Source of the DNA: Calamus simplicifolius
Lineage: Eukaryota > Streptophyta > Magnoliopsida > Arecales > Arecaceae
Reading direction: 5' to 3'
Assembly (NCBI GenBank): GCA_900491605.1
Contig: UESW01004760.1
Location: 451,132 to 515,131, forward strand
Length of the DNA: 64,000 nt
Below the pieces are notes generated by a model. It made no database searches and was not told the DNA's origin. It saw nothing but the letters and a program-made list of their open reading frames with translations. Within the stretch, counting starts at the first letter, position 1. The number at the start of each line of letters is the position of its first letter. Both the position numbers and the translations under genes were made by a program. Positions 34,446 through 45,294 of the stretch are shown one piece after another.

Positions 34446-37400
34446 TGTTAAACACAATTTTTTCACTTCTCATCTTTCAAGTTTTAACTGATGAAAATTT
34501 TGTTAAGTGAAAAAGCAATATGAATATCCTTCTCGTTAATGAAAACTACCATTATGTCCTTAAAGAGGATTATCCTCCAGTGCCTCCAGACAATGCCTCC
34601 AAAGCTATTACTAAAGAGTACAACCATTGGATTATTGCAAATAATAAGGCCCATTGCTACTTGTTAGCAGTAATGAATGATGTGCTTAGAACTAGGCACA
34701 GGGCCCTTGAAACGGAAAAGAGATTATGGAATCTCTACGGCAGATGTTGGATGCTCATCTGATCAAGTTTGCTACGAAGCTATAAAAGTTGTTATGAATG
34801 ACAAACTGAAGAATGGTTCTTTTGTTCATGACCACGTTCTCAAAACGGTCAATCATTTCAATGAGGCTAAAATCAATGGAGATAAAATTGATGAAAAAAC
34901 TCAGGTTGGTATGATCCTGAAGATACTATCTCCCACTTTTCTTTAATTCAGGACTAAGTGGATTATAAATCATAAGAAGTGTAATCTAACTAAACTCCTG
35001 AATGACCTGTAAATTTATGAGACCCTTATAGATGATAAGGGTGGCAAGAAAAATGTTGTTGAAGCCAATGCAGCTGAGGGAAAGCCTTCTTCTTTAAAGA
35101 AAAGAAGAAGAAGTATGTGGAAAAGCAAAAGAACTACAAGAAGAAGATCTAAAAGAAGAAGAAAAAAGCTACTGAGCCTAAACCTAAATAAAAGTATTTT
35201 CACTGTCACCAAGACGGCCATTGGAAAAGGAACTATAAAAAGTACCTTGATGAGCTGAAATAAAAAAAGAAACAAGGTAAATTAGATTTACTAGTCATAA
35301 AAATATGCTTAGATGAGAATGATTTCTCAAGCTGAATTATTGATTCAGGAGCATCTAACCATGCTTGTGTTTCTTTAAAGATGCTTGAGTCTGCCAGGGA
35401 TCTTCAAGTGAGAGAGTTTCACGATGAGAGTTGGCAATGGAAAAAAGGTATCCGCAACAACAGTAGGGATAGTATGACTATCATTTGCTAATAATAAATA
35501 TTTATTTTTGAATAATATTTATTATATTCTAAGTTTTAAATGGAATTTAATTTTGGTTTCAAAGTTGCATAAACAATTTATTTATGTTTCTTTAAGTATT
35601 GACTCTGTTTCAATTTATAAGAATGGAATGACTATTTATTCTGCATATGTTGAAAATGGTCTATATTTTATTAAACTATTTTTCAACAACTTAGTTCAAA
35701 TGAAAATGTTTAAAGTTGCTAAACAATCCCTAAAAAAGAAAAATTGCGAATAACAACAATGATATATTTGTGGCAATTGAGGCTTGGTAACATTAATATA
35801 GATAGAATAGAAAGACTAGTAAAGGATGGTCATTTAAGAGAGCTAAGAGTTAGCACTTTACTAATCCTGTCTCGAAGAAAAAATGATCGAAAGACCTTTT
35901 TTTAATAAAAGGTGAAAGAGCAAAAGTACCTTTAGAGATCATACATACTTATGTATATAGGTCTTTGAATATCAAAGCTAGAGGGGGCTATAAATACTTT
36001 ATCATATTTATTAACGATTATTCAAGATATGGATATGCGTATCTGATGCAAAGAAAATTCGAGGCCTTTGAAAAGTTCAAAAATTCTGTGCTGAAGTAGA
36101 AAAGTAACTCAGCAAATCAATCAAAACTCTTTGATCTGATTGAAGAGAAGAGTACCTGGATTATGAATTCAAGGACCACTTAATTGAGAATGAAATATTA
36201 TCATAACTTATGGAAAATGGGATACTATAGCAAAATGGTGTAACTGAAAGAAAGAATCACACCTTGATATGATGAGATCAATATTAAGCTATTCTTCTTT
36301 GCCTACCTTATTTTAAGGATATGCACTACAAATAGCTGTATACATTCTAAACTTTGTTCCATCTAAGTCAATCCCTAAAACTTCCTTAGAGTTATGGAAC
36401 GATCGCAAACCTAATTTGAGACACATTCACATATGGGGGTGTCTAGCTCATGTGTTGAAGAGAAAGACTGGGAAGCTGAAACCTCGTTCGAAAGTATGTA
36501 TGTTTATAGGGTACCTTAAGGGAACGAGAGAAGGACTATTTTATAGTCCTTAGTATAACAAAGTATTTGTGTCAACAAATGCTACATTTTTCGTGCACAA
36601 CTATATGACAAACTTCAAACTCAAAAGTGTGGTTCTAAAAAAGTTGCTAGCCGATGAAGATCAGCCCCACACCAACAAAAGTTGTTGAACAATAAAAAGT
36701 TGAGACCACTACTCAAGATCAAACATCACTGCCACCATAATGCAATAGGAGAAAAATAAGATTACCTATCCGTTATTGTTAAGATGAAGAAGCACAAGTT
36801 GCTGTCACCGATGGCAATAATGATGATCCATTGACATATAAGATGGCAATGGATGATATTGATCAAAAGAAATAGTAAGAAGCCATGAAGCTCAAAATGG
36901 AGTCAATATACTCCAATTCATTCTGAAAGTTTGTGGATCTACTAGAAGGCATTAAAGCCTATTGGATGCAAATGGATTTATAAGAGAAAGAGAGGAGTCA
37001 ATGAAAAAGTGAAGACTTTTAAGGCTAGATTGATAACAAAGGGTTTTACCCAAAAAGAATGAATAGACTATGAGGATACTTTTTGTCAGTAGCCATGCTA
37101 AAATCCATTCGGATTCACTTGTCCATTGCTGCTCATTATGATTATAAAATATGGCAAATAAATTTTAAAATAATATTTTTAATGGCCATCTTGAAGAAAC
37201 TTTCATATAGTCCAACCAGAGGGCTTTGTGGCTAAAGGCTAAGAGCGAAAAGTCTGCAAATTGCAAAAGTTCATTTATGGGCTTAAGCAAGCTTCTAGAT
37301 CTTGAAACATCAGATTTAATGAAGCCATAAAATCTTATGATTTTGAATAAAATTTGGGTGAACCTTGTGTCTATAAGCAAATAGAAAAGAATAAAGTGGT

Positions 37401-38382
37401 CTTCTTAGTTCTTTATGTGGATGATGTTATACTCATTGGGAATTAATGATGTAGGATCTCTATCCAAAGTAAAGAACTGGTTAGTCAGTCAATTCCAAAT
37501 GAAGGATTTGAGAGAAGCAAGCTATATTCTTGGTATTCAAATTATACAGAATCATAAGAATAGGCTTTTGACATTGTCTTAGGCATCATACATTGACAAG
37601 GTGCTTGTCAGATTTGTGATGCAAAACTCTAAAAAAGATAATTTACCTACTCGACATAAAGTTTATCTTTCTAATGAGCAATGTCCTAAAACACTGCAAG
37701 AGAAGAAAGATATGAGATGGATTCCTATGCTTCGGTAGTTGAAAGTTTGATGTATGCAATGTTGTATACAAGATCCGACATATGCTTTGCAGTGGGAGTG
37801 GTTAGCTGATACCAGTCAAACCTAGAATTGGATCACTGGGTTGTAGTCAAGCATATTCTCAAATACCTGAGAAGGATGAGAAACTATATGTTGGTATATT
37901 CTGGTAAATATTTGATTTCTGTTGGATGTATAGATTTTGATTTTCAATCAGATAAAGACTCTCAAAAGTTTACCTTTGGAGCGGTGTTCACTTTGGGATG
38001 TGAAGCTATTATATGGAGAAGTGTCAAGCAAACCTGCATTGCTGACTTCACCATGGAGGCTGAATATGTAGCAGCTTGTAAAGTAGCTAAAGATGCAATC
38101 TAGCTTTGTAAATTCTTAAAAATCTAGAAGTTGTTCCAGATATGCATGTGATAACAGTGGAGTAGTAGCCAATGCCAAGAAACCCAGAAACTACCATAAA
38201 GAAAAAATATAGAGAGAAAATTTTACCTTATAAGAGAAATTATGGATACAGAAGACGTTTCAGTTGAGAAGATCGCATCTGCGAACAATATAGTTGATCC
38301 GTTCACTAAGATATTACCAACTTGAGGTTTTGAGCTACATTTTGAAGGGATGGGACTTAGAGACATGTCTAATTTGCTTTAA
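34446..38382 (+). pseudogene. Copia gag-pol, broken
   Basis: One decayed polyprotein. Gag (34446-34945): NILLVNENYHYVLKEDYPPV and the UBN2-type continuation. Zinc knuckle near 35200: YFHCHQDGHWKRNY, with two cysteines replaced by tyrosine. Protease: IIDSGASNHAC near 35338. Integrase: LWQLRLGNINIDRIERLVKD (35770), GGYKYFIIFINDYSRYGYAY (35985) and HIHIWGCLAHVL (36425). Reverse transcriptase: CKWIYKRKRGVNEKVKTFKA (36968) and the catalytic YVDDVILIG (37414). RNase H: FAVGVV (37790) and ADFTMEAEYVAACKVAKDAI (38043). Stops and frame changes interrupt every domain. The order and motifs are diagnostic for Ty1/copia. Confidence 0.9.
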
Positions 38383-38396
38383 GGCAAGTAAAAGAT

Positions 38397-40322
38397 TATT
38401 AGAATATGTGCTCAAAAATAAATGAGATGCATTATTTTGCTGATTAATTTAAGAATTTTTTTAATATTATTTTTGCATACATGTTTTGATGCTTTATAAA
38501 TATCAAATATTTTAAGATTATTTAATTATGACTTTAAATATTGTATATAAGTGTTATATACAGAGAATAATATTTAAAGTAAAATAGTCTAAATTTATCT
38601 ATAATTATAAATTAAAGTTGGAATCTTTAATTTAAAATTACTAGCATGATTCATTACATTCTGAATGAAACGATCTTATATGAATTGTTGATAATGGGAT
38701 TATTAAAATAAAGCGCTTATATAATTTAATTATATAAGACTGGAATGTAATTAATTATGAATTTTTAATAAATTCCATTGCTAAAATAGAGCTTTTAAAA
38801 TTAATCAATGATGGTCATATGAATCAATCTTAATTCTGAGTAATTAATAGATTTCTATTTATTATATTATATTTTTTGACATACTAGGTAATAACACAGA
38901 AATAGTATCAATTTTTGGTATATTAGAAATATAATAATAATAGCCAAGAATATTAATATACAAGATGAGATATATTCCTTAATAAAGAAGTCCGATGGAC
39001 GTTTTCAAAAGTATTGATTCGGGGCTTGAATCATAAAAGCGCTTAATTTACGATTTGATCATAAATATATTATTCATTAGAGAATCAATGATACTTATGG
39101 AGAAAGATGTAATTAAAGAGATTAACGAAAAATACTGTGAACTGTTTATGAAAGATTGATTTATATATGTGACTATATTAATGGACCATTCAAATATTTT
39201 GAATATAATTAATTTATAATTTTAAAAGTGTAGTTCTAAATTTTTAGTGGAGTAATTTAGAATTAATAATATTAATATTTTAATTAAGGTATTAATTAAA
39301 TATTAAAATTTTAATGGAGCCATTGAGAGGAACTATGGATATCATAATTTTAATCTTCAATAATATTATATTTTAATTAAGGTATTAATTAAATATTAAA
39401 ATTATTGAAGATTAAAATTATGATATCCATAGTTCCTCTCAATGGCTCCATTAAAATTATGTGAATTATATAATATGTTATGTTGAATTATTAATTTAAA
39501 ATTGAGAATTCTAAATTAATTATCATACAAAAATTAATTAAATTAATTTATATTTTAAATAATATGATTATTTTAAATTAAAAAATTATATTGTATGCTA
39601 AGAAACACATCGTAGGCATGTTCCACAAGAAGAGTCCATATATGTGAAAGTTATTTGATTGATGGAGAGATATATGGGATTGTTGGAGAGATTTTCTTTC
39701 TCCCACTTCATCTCACATTAAAGATATCAAAAGAAACCAACAATGAGTTTGTTGGAGAGATTTATGAGATTGTGGAAGAGATTTTCTCTCTTCCATCATC
39801 TCACGTTAAAGATATTAAAAGAAACTAAGAATGGGATGGTGGGAGACATATATGGGATTGTTCCATGTTAAAGTAATTTTCAAGATTTGAAAGTTATTTT
39901 ACATTTTAATTAATTAATTGATTGATTGAAAATGGATGATAGTTATTATTCCCTAGAGGATAAAATATTCATCAGAGAAAATAATGTAATTTTTTTTATC
40001 ACCTAGAAAAAGGTAGTAGTTATTCTTCTTTGCAGAATAAAAGATTCATCAGAGAAAAATAACATAACCGTTTCTCATCACCCATAATCTAATGTGTTGA
40101 GAATACAAAGTGACTTAAAAAAATTCAACCCAAATCCGCCCACTAGTTAACATTGGGATTTGGTGTTGGTAGAGTACGAAGGTCAATTTTTAATCTATTT
40201 TATTATTAAATTAATATAGTATAGATCGTTAAATAATTTTTTTATTAAAAAGTTTGAGATATGTGATTTGATCCTTATCAAGTTTACGTAAATATTTCAA
40301 AATTATTTTAAAATAACCAACA
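38397..40322 (+). repeat. 3' LTR of copia element
   Basis: Begins TATTAGAATATGTG (degenerate TG start) and ends ...AACCAACA. It differs from the 5' LTR by fewer 87-bp units and by a 58-bp inverted duplication. Confidence 0.88.
39307..39458 (+). repeat. Perfect 58-bp inverted repeat in copia 3' LTR
   Basis: The left arm 39307-39364 and the right arm 39401-39458 are exact reverse complements, separated by 36 bp. The spacer with its edges (39369-39402) also repeats 39277-39310 in direct orientation. The 5' LTR has only a single copy in the right-arm orientation (about 31777-31835), so the duplication arose after or during insertion of this copy. Confidence 0.93.
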
Positions 40323-41283
40323 TTTCTGACACATTGCTTTTGCATGGTTTGACCCATTTTAAAGCATAATTATAATTATAATTTTCCAAGCTTTCGGAAG
40401 CATACACGATGCTGAGAGATTCTGAACAACCATAACAAGAAGCTATGTTAAACAAGTACCTATTTTCTTGTCTGCCAAAACAAAAGGAATTGCATGACCC
40501 TTTCATATGATTTACGTATACATCGTTCAGGCCACTCATCCCAACCTGCGCAAAGCTAGCTAGATTTAAAATCTGTCAATAATCACTGAGCTTTCCTACG
40601 TATTCGTTCTGCAAGTCAAACGATGGTGACTTTGTTGGGGGTGAGATGTCACTTGATGCCCAGCGTCCGAGTATACGCACGCAAACCAGAAAGTCGAAGC
40701 GCGCAAATATTTGCTCAGCCGCCACCTTCCGCTAGTCCACACGCGCTTGTCTCGATTGTGACGTAAGTTTAGACGATCCATCCGCAAGAGTCCACACGCG
40801 GTTGTCTCGACTTTAAGTAGGTTTACGCGAGCAAAAACAAGCAGTTTCCTATCTTTTTCTTTTCTTCTTCTTCTTCTTTCTTTCTTTCTTTCTTTTTCTT
40901 TTTTTTTTCTTTTTCTTTCTTTTTTTTTTTTTTTTTTTTTTTTGACACATTGTGCTTCTTCTTTCACCGCTTGTCAGAGCACCCTCCCTCGTCCAAGTGG
41001 CACCGTCAACGTCCAGAAATATGCTTTTTGCCCCCTACCAGACGCAAATATTTCCTAAATCTAGCGCTGCCGACGCCGAAGGAATAAAATAATTATTTCT
41101 TCTATATCAAAAAGAAGTTTTTTATTTTTATTTTTGTTAAATTTTTCGTTTTTTTTTTTAATTTTTTCAACGAGTGAAGAACGACAAAAAAAAAAAAAAA
41201 AATAGAAACAAGTTTTAAAGGAATCCGCCATATACAACGGATACCTTCTATCGCCGCCGGCGCCGCGGCCGTCGTCGGGATCA
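40323..41283. repeat. Intergenic DNA with polypyrimidine tract and a direct repeat
   Basis: A TTC/TTTC/poly-T tract spans 40852-40943. A 22-bp element starting AGTCCACACGCG at 40733 recurs at 40789 with one change, 56 bp apart, in a CG-rich patch. The 3' end of the gene at 41284-41712 must lie here. No clear polyadenylation signal was identified. Confidence 0.55.
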
Positions 41284-41712
41284 TCACAGTTCATTCCCTG
41301 TTCCGATGGCGCCGATCAGACGGTGGACGAAGTCGAAGCAGGACCCCAGAGTGAGGCCGCAGGAGATCACCTTCCAGAACCGCCGCAGCGTCCCCCGCCG
41401 GCGGGACGACCCCGACGCATCCGCCGCCTTCCCTATCGGCTGGAGATACGCCCGCGCCGCCTGCTTCACCAGCCGGTTCCTGATCCGGATCTCGCAGGGC
41501 AGTCGCCCGCCGCCGCCTGCCGGAGACGGGATCAGGGCCACCCGCGGCGTCCTCGCGATCAGGTCCCGCATACTGGTGTAGCCCCGCTCCGCCCTGATCT
41601 CGAAGTTTCCGCCGCCGTTGGCGGCGGGGCGGAGGTCCGGTAGGGCCGGCATCATGGTGATACTCCGCCGGATTGAAGGCCTGCCGACGGGCGGCATCTC
41701 CGGCTCCGCCAT
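41284..41712 (-). CDS. Plant protein of unknown function, 142 residues, single exon
   Basis: The gene lies in a sharply GC- and CpG-rich island (41230-41720) within AT-rich DNA, typical of monocot coding sequence. The start chosen is ATG 41712 (MAEPEMPPVGRPSIRRSITM); an in-frame ATG at 41859 would add 49 residues of poor, hydrophobic sequence from AT-rich DNA, so I reject it. Notable segments are ERGYTSMRDLIART, then EIRIRNRLVKQAARAYLQPI, which looks like the conserved core of a small plant-specific family, and a C-terminal possible amphipathic helix (CFDFVHRLIGAIG). There are no signal peptide, catalytic motifs or zinc ligands. The frame is intact. I do not know its function. Confidence 0.7.
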   Translation of the reverse strand: MAEPEMPPVGRPSIRRSITMMPALPDLRPAANGGGNFEIRAERGYTSMRDLIARTPRVALIPSPAGGGGRLPCEIRIRNRLVKQAARAYLQPIGKAADASGSSRRRGTLRRFWKVISCGLTLGSCFDFVHRLIGAIGTGNEL

Positions 41713-43149
41713 CGAGAACGGCGTGTGGAGTGCTGGAAGGAGGTTAAGAGCCGAAGCCGATGGAGGGGGGAGGAGAGAGATGGAAAGGGGTTTAAAAATG
41801 AAGAACGATAAAAATGATAATGCAATCAGGGTCGTCGGATCTTCGCAAGATTTGGTCAACTGTTATTAATATTATATTCTAATTTATTGTTCTTTTTTTG
41901 TGTAATTTTATTTACGTCATTCAAATTTCAATGCAATTATTGGATGCAAAATGGGCCGAACCTAAACGGGCTGGAATAGTTGCATTGTCTTGCAAAATTA
42001 TTAAGCTAAAGTTTTATTAGAATTTTAAAAATATTTAAGCTCAAACCTGGTCCATTAATTTACTCCAATGTAGGAATTTGGTTACTCACCACCACAACGT
42101 GTGATTGGTTAAAAATAATAACTTTATATATTATTTATTTCGCGAGTTTGATCCACGAAGCATATTTCTGTTCGATACCGCGCTAGGACGTGAGAGAAAC
42201 GAACAAGATGGTTTTAGAGCGTTTGAAGAGATATATATATATATATGGTCAATGCCCAGCAATTAAATGATGTTGTTAAGTTATTCGACTGGTCAGAGTG
42301 ATGACGTTGCCAAGTAGACAATTTCTGAGATTTGAATAGGTCCAACTCGGTTTATGAAACACGGGTTTTCATCGACTCTAATCCTAATCCTATTTATAAA
42401 ATATTAATCTTAACTCTAATCTTAACTTTATTTGTAAAATCTTAACCTTAATCCTATTTTTAAAAATCAGGTTCGAATTGGAATTCGGATTGATAAAAAA
42501 AAAAAGTAAAATATTTTTTTCAAAGTAAATAAACATCGAATTATGGATTCCAAAGACAAAAAAATAAAATTTCTTATCGAACGCATAAGCTAGACTCAGG
42601 GCTTTAACAATGTATTAAAAAAAAGTCTTATATGAAACAAAGAAGAGAAAAAGGTACCGTAAACAAAGAAGAGAAGGAGACAGAAAGTAAAACGGAATGT
42701 GCGGATGGTCCGCCTTTATGTTTGTCGGCCTTGCCCTTCTCGCCCTCAAATTGACCATCTCGTCCGATCAGATTGGCGCCTTCAATGCCCCCAAAAATCT
42801 GGTGCCGATAAGCTACTCTCATTCGGATAACCATCTGGTTCGGGTTATCTCGGGTTCGGGTTGCCGTCAATCATAACCCTAGTCAATTGCAAATCATAAC
42901 CCTGATCAATTACAAATCGGGCCGGGTTAAACCCGGGTCTTTCGGATTCGGATTGGGCAAATATGAGTTTAAACATGGCTATAAATCGGGTTCGACGGGC
43001 CGAGTTTGGCCCGGACCAAGTTGCACCCCTAGATTTGAACAGTAGTTTTTATATTTAACGGTCTGACCTTTGACCAACTTAAAATCATAAGTTTATTATT
43101 TATTAGATTTATGATGCCACCTTATAATATTTGGCAGTATGATCGATAT
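41713..43149. other. Upstream region of the 142-residue gene and AT-rich intergenic DNA
   Basis: The gene's promoter should be in the first few hundred bases. A W-box-like TTGACC (minus strand, 41854-41859) is present but could be chance. At 43019-43031 TTGCACCCCTA resembles the inward end of a hAT-type transposon, with CGGGCC-rich sequence before it, but no left end was found. Confidence 0.4.
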
Positions 43150-45289
43150 TGTGAAGCCCAGACCCGGACCAGATCCATATGACCAATCCGGCTGAGCCAA
43201 GTTGGTAAAAAATAAAAAAATAAAATAAAAGAATTTGGGATAAGGGCGAAGCCTCGGAGGAAAACGAATAATTCGTGTTCCTCCTTAACTAGAATTGCCG
43301 AAGCGATAGGACTTACCTCTAAGCCCTACGCTCTTTGTATAACGATGGCCTTTTCATGGCCATCGATCGTCGTCAAGAACCTAGGTCCCGGCCGGAGTTG
43401 TGGGTAGAAGCTGCCGGGAGTGTGGAAGAAGAAGAGTACTCCCTTCTTCCTTGGACCGAATAGCCGTCTTTTTTGGATTTGATCCAAGAATCCTCAGGTA
43501 AATTCCAGAGCCTTAAACCTCATGCATTCCACGGCCTTGATAGCATGAAATCTAAGTTGGGATCTAAGGTTCTATCTTAGGTCTGGAGTAACTCTATTAT
43601 TCCAGGGAGGGCCATGCTCAGCCCTTGGGTGCCGGGTGGGTTGAGGGAGGAAGAAGAATTCTATCGGAAAAGTCTTTGTGCACTGGCGTGGTGCAGATCG
43701 CACGCACCGCACTCAGCAATTCATGCATGGTGCACGTGCAAGATGCGCGATGATCTATTGGATTATAACATGCATGCCCGCACATATGCGCGGCCATTGG
43801 CAGTGCACAAAGTTGTTCCCTTTCCATCTTCTCTAGGAGTCTTTTCAGCCAGCCCAAGGTGCCTTGAACTGGCTCATGACCCAGCCAAATTTCAAGGGAA
43901 ATGGTTCATCCATCTGGAACCAGACCAACCCATGGGAGTTTGGATTCCAAATAGTTAAACCCTGTTACTTACACATCAGTTTAGCCTGATTGAATTCAGG
44001 TTGATGGATTTTTTAAACCTAATCTATCCAGAAGTAGGCTTAGGTTGCGTAAATACTTAATGCAGTTGTTAAGTCCAGGTAATCCATAGGACTTAAAAAC
44101 CAATGCGAGCCATGGTTACTTTGGGTCCTAAGTCTGGGTTAGGGTTGTGAGCCATTATAAATATAAAATTGATTAAAAATTTTATTATGTATTATAGGTG
44201 AGTACCAGGCGAACGAACTGATTCGATTTAATCGAGATAAGTAGATTAATTATGAATTAATTAAATCAATAAATAACTTATTTATAATTTCTAGCTAAAT
44301 ATTATTTAATTATGAAAATTATAATAATGGTTAATGGTGATACACTAAATCTGCATATTTAGTTTAGATTTTTACTACTATTTACTGTTATTATTATAAA
44401 TATTGTTTAAATTGTGAATTTTGATAGCACTATTAATACTTTATTAAATAGTTGCTAATTATAAATTTGAAATAATGCTAAATATTGTATTAATGAAATA
44501 AACTTATTGTCATGATAATTAAGATAAAATAAAAAATGCTAATAGAATAATAATATAATAATACTTGTATTATAATAAGAAAAAAATAGAAAAATACTTG
44601 ATCATATTAATAGGCAGTTACTAAAATCAATAATTATTAATTAAAAAGAGATGAAATCTTAGTCTGCTATGTGATAAAAGATGACGGATATCGGGATCCA
44701 TCTTTGCAAAGATATATGGAGAGATCCAACCCTCATGTACAAGGTTAAGATGTTGTGTGTACTAGTCCGATAGGAATAAATGTGACTATAGTCTGTGACC
44801 ATAGAGAATTAATTGTGTAATGACATTAAAAACTATTAAATAAGTGATAGCATAAGAATTGTTTAATAAATGATGACATGAATTGTTCATAAAAGATTAA
44901 AAATTTGCTTAAATATCTTAAGATTTGCATAACCTATGTCAGTATATGCACCTATAATTATTTTACTAATTTATAGATAGTTCTATTTACTAAACGCAAG
45001 CTTATAAAAATTTTATTCTTCTTTTCATATCTAAGAATTGAAGTGGGGACCTTAGATTGATGCAGTACCTGCTAGTTTACCTTCTTAGTTACCTTTAAAT
45101 AAAACCTCAATGCTCTATGTTCTTTTATTCTCTAGTTGTATGAACATTAGTTTTATGAAATGATTATGGCATAAATTTTCAATTTGTTGATTAATTTCTA
45201 TTATACTAGATGCCTTACATGCTTTGTATGCGGCAAGTTGTCATAATCTATATCTATCCTCTATCCATCCTAGGGTTTAGAATGTGACA
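43150..45289 (+). repeat. Solo LTR, 2140 bp, with perfect 5-bp target duplication
   Basis: It starts TGTGAAGCCCAGACCCGG and ends GAATGTGACA, so the ends form a short inverted repeat (TGTGA.../...GTGACA) like Del/Tekay-type gypsy LTRs. The pentamer GATAT is found on both sides (43145-43149 and 45290-45294). A TATA box TATAAATA lies at 44156. No primer-binding site, internal region or second LTR follows, which is what recombination between two LTRs leaves behind. Frames inside it (43614-43958) are not genes. Confidence 0.8.
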
Positions 45290-45294
45290 GATAT

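Larger units (their letters stand above)
30854..40322 (+). mobile_element. Ty1/copia retrotransposon, 9.5 kb, both LTRs
   Basis: LTRs of about 2.1 kb (30854-32951) and 1.9 kb (38397-40322) flank a pol with integrase before reverse transcriptase, the copia order. The flanking pentamers ATTCT (30849) and TTTCT (40323) match at four of five. A primer-binding site (TGATATCAGAGC, 32954) and a degenerate polypurine tract precede the expected LTR edges. LTRs near 2 kb and a 9.5 kb length suit the Angela/SIRE-sized copia lineages, but I did not assign one. Coding is heavily broken and the LTRs are clearly diverged, so the insertion is old. Confidence 0.9.

Noticed and set aside
40596..40967. Lysine/arginine-rich 123-codon minus-strand frame
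   Set aside because: It is the translation of a polypyrimidine simple repeat.
41306..41643. Plus-strand frames of 91 and 106 codons
   Set aside because: They are opposite-strand shadows of the GC-rich minus-strand gene; high GC reduces stop codons on both strands.
41713..41859. Upstream in-frame ATG that would give a 191-residue protein
   Set aside because: The extra residues come from AT-rich DNA outside the GC island and look like untranslated leader; ATG 41712 begins the conserved-looking protein.
43019..43031. TTGCACCCCTA, resembling a hAT transposon end
   Set aside because: No matching left end or target duplication was found between 41720 and 43019.
43614..43958. 114-codon plus-strand frame and its minus-strand partner
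   Set aside because: It lies wholly inside the solo LTR and shows no recognisable domain.
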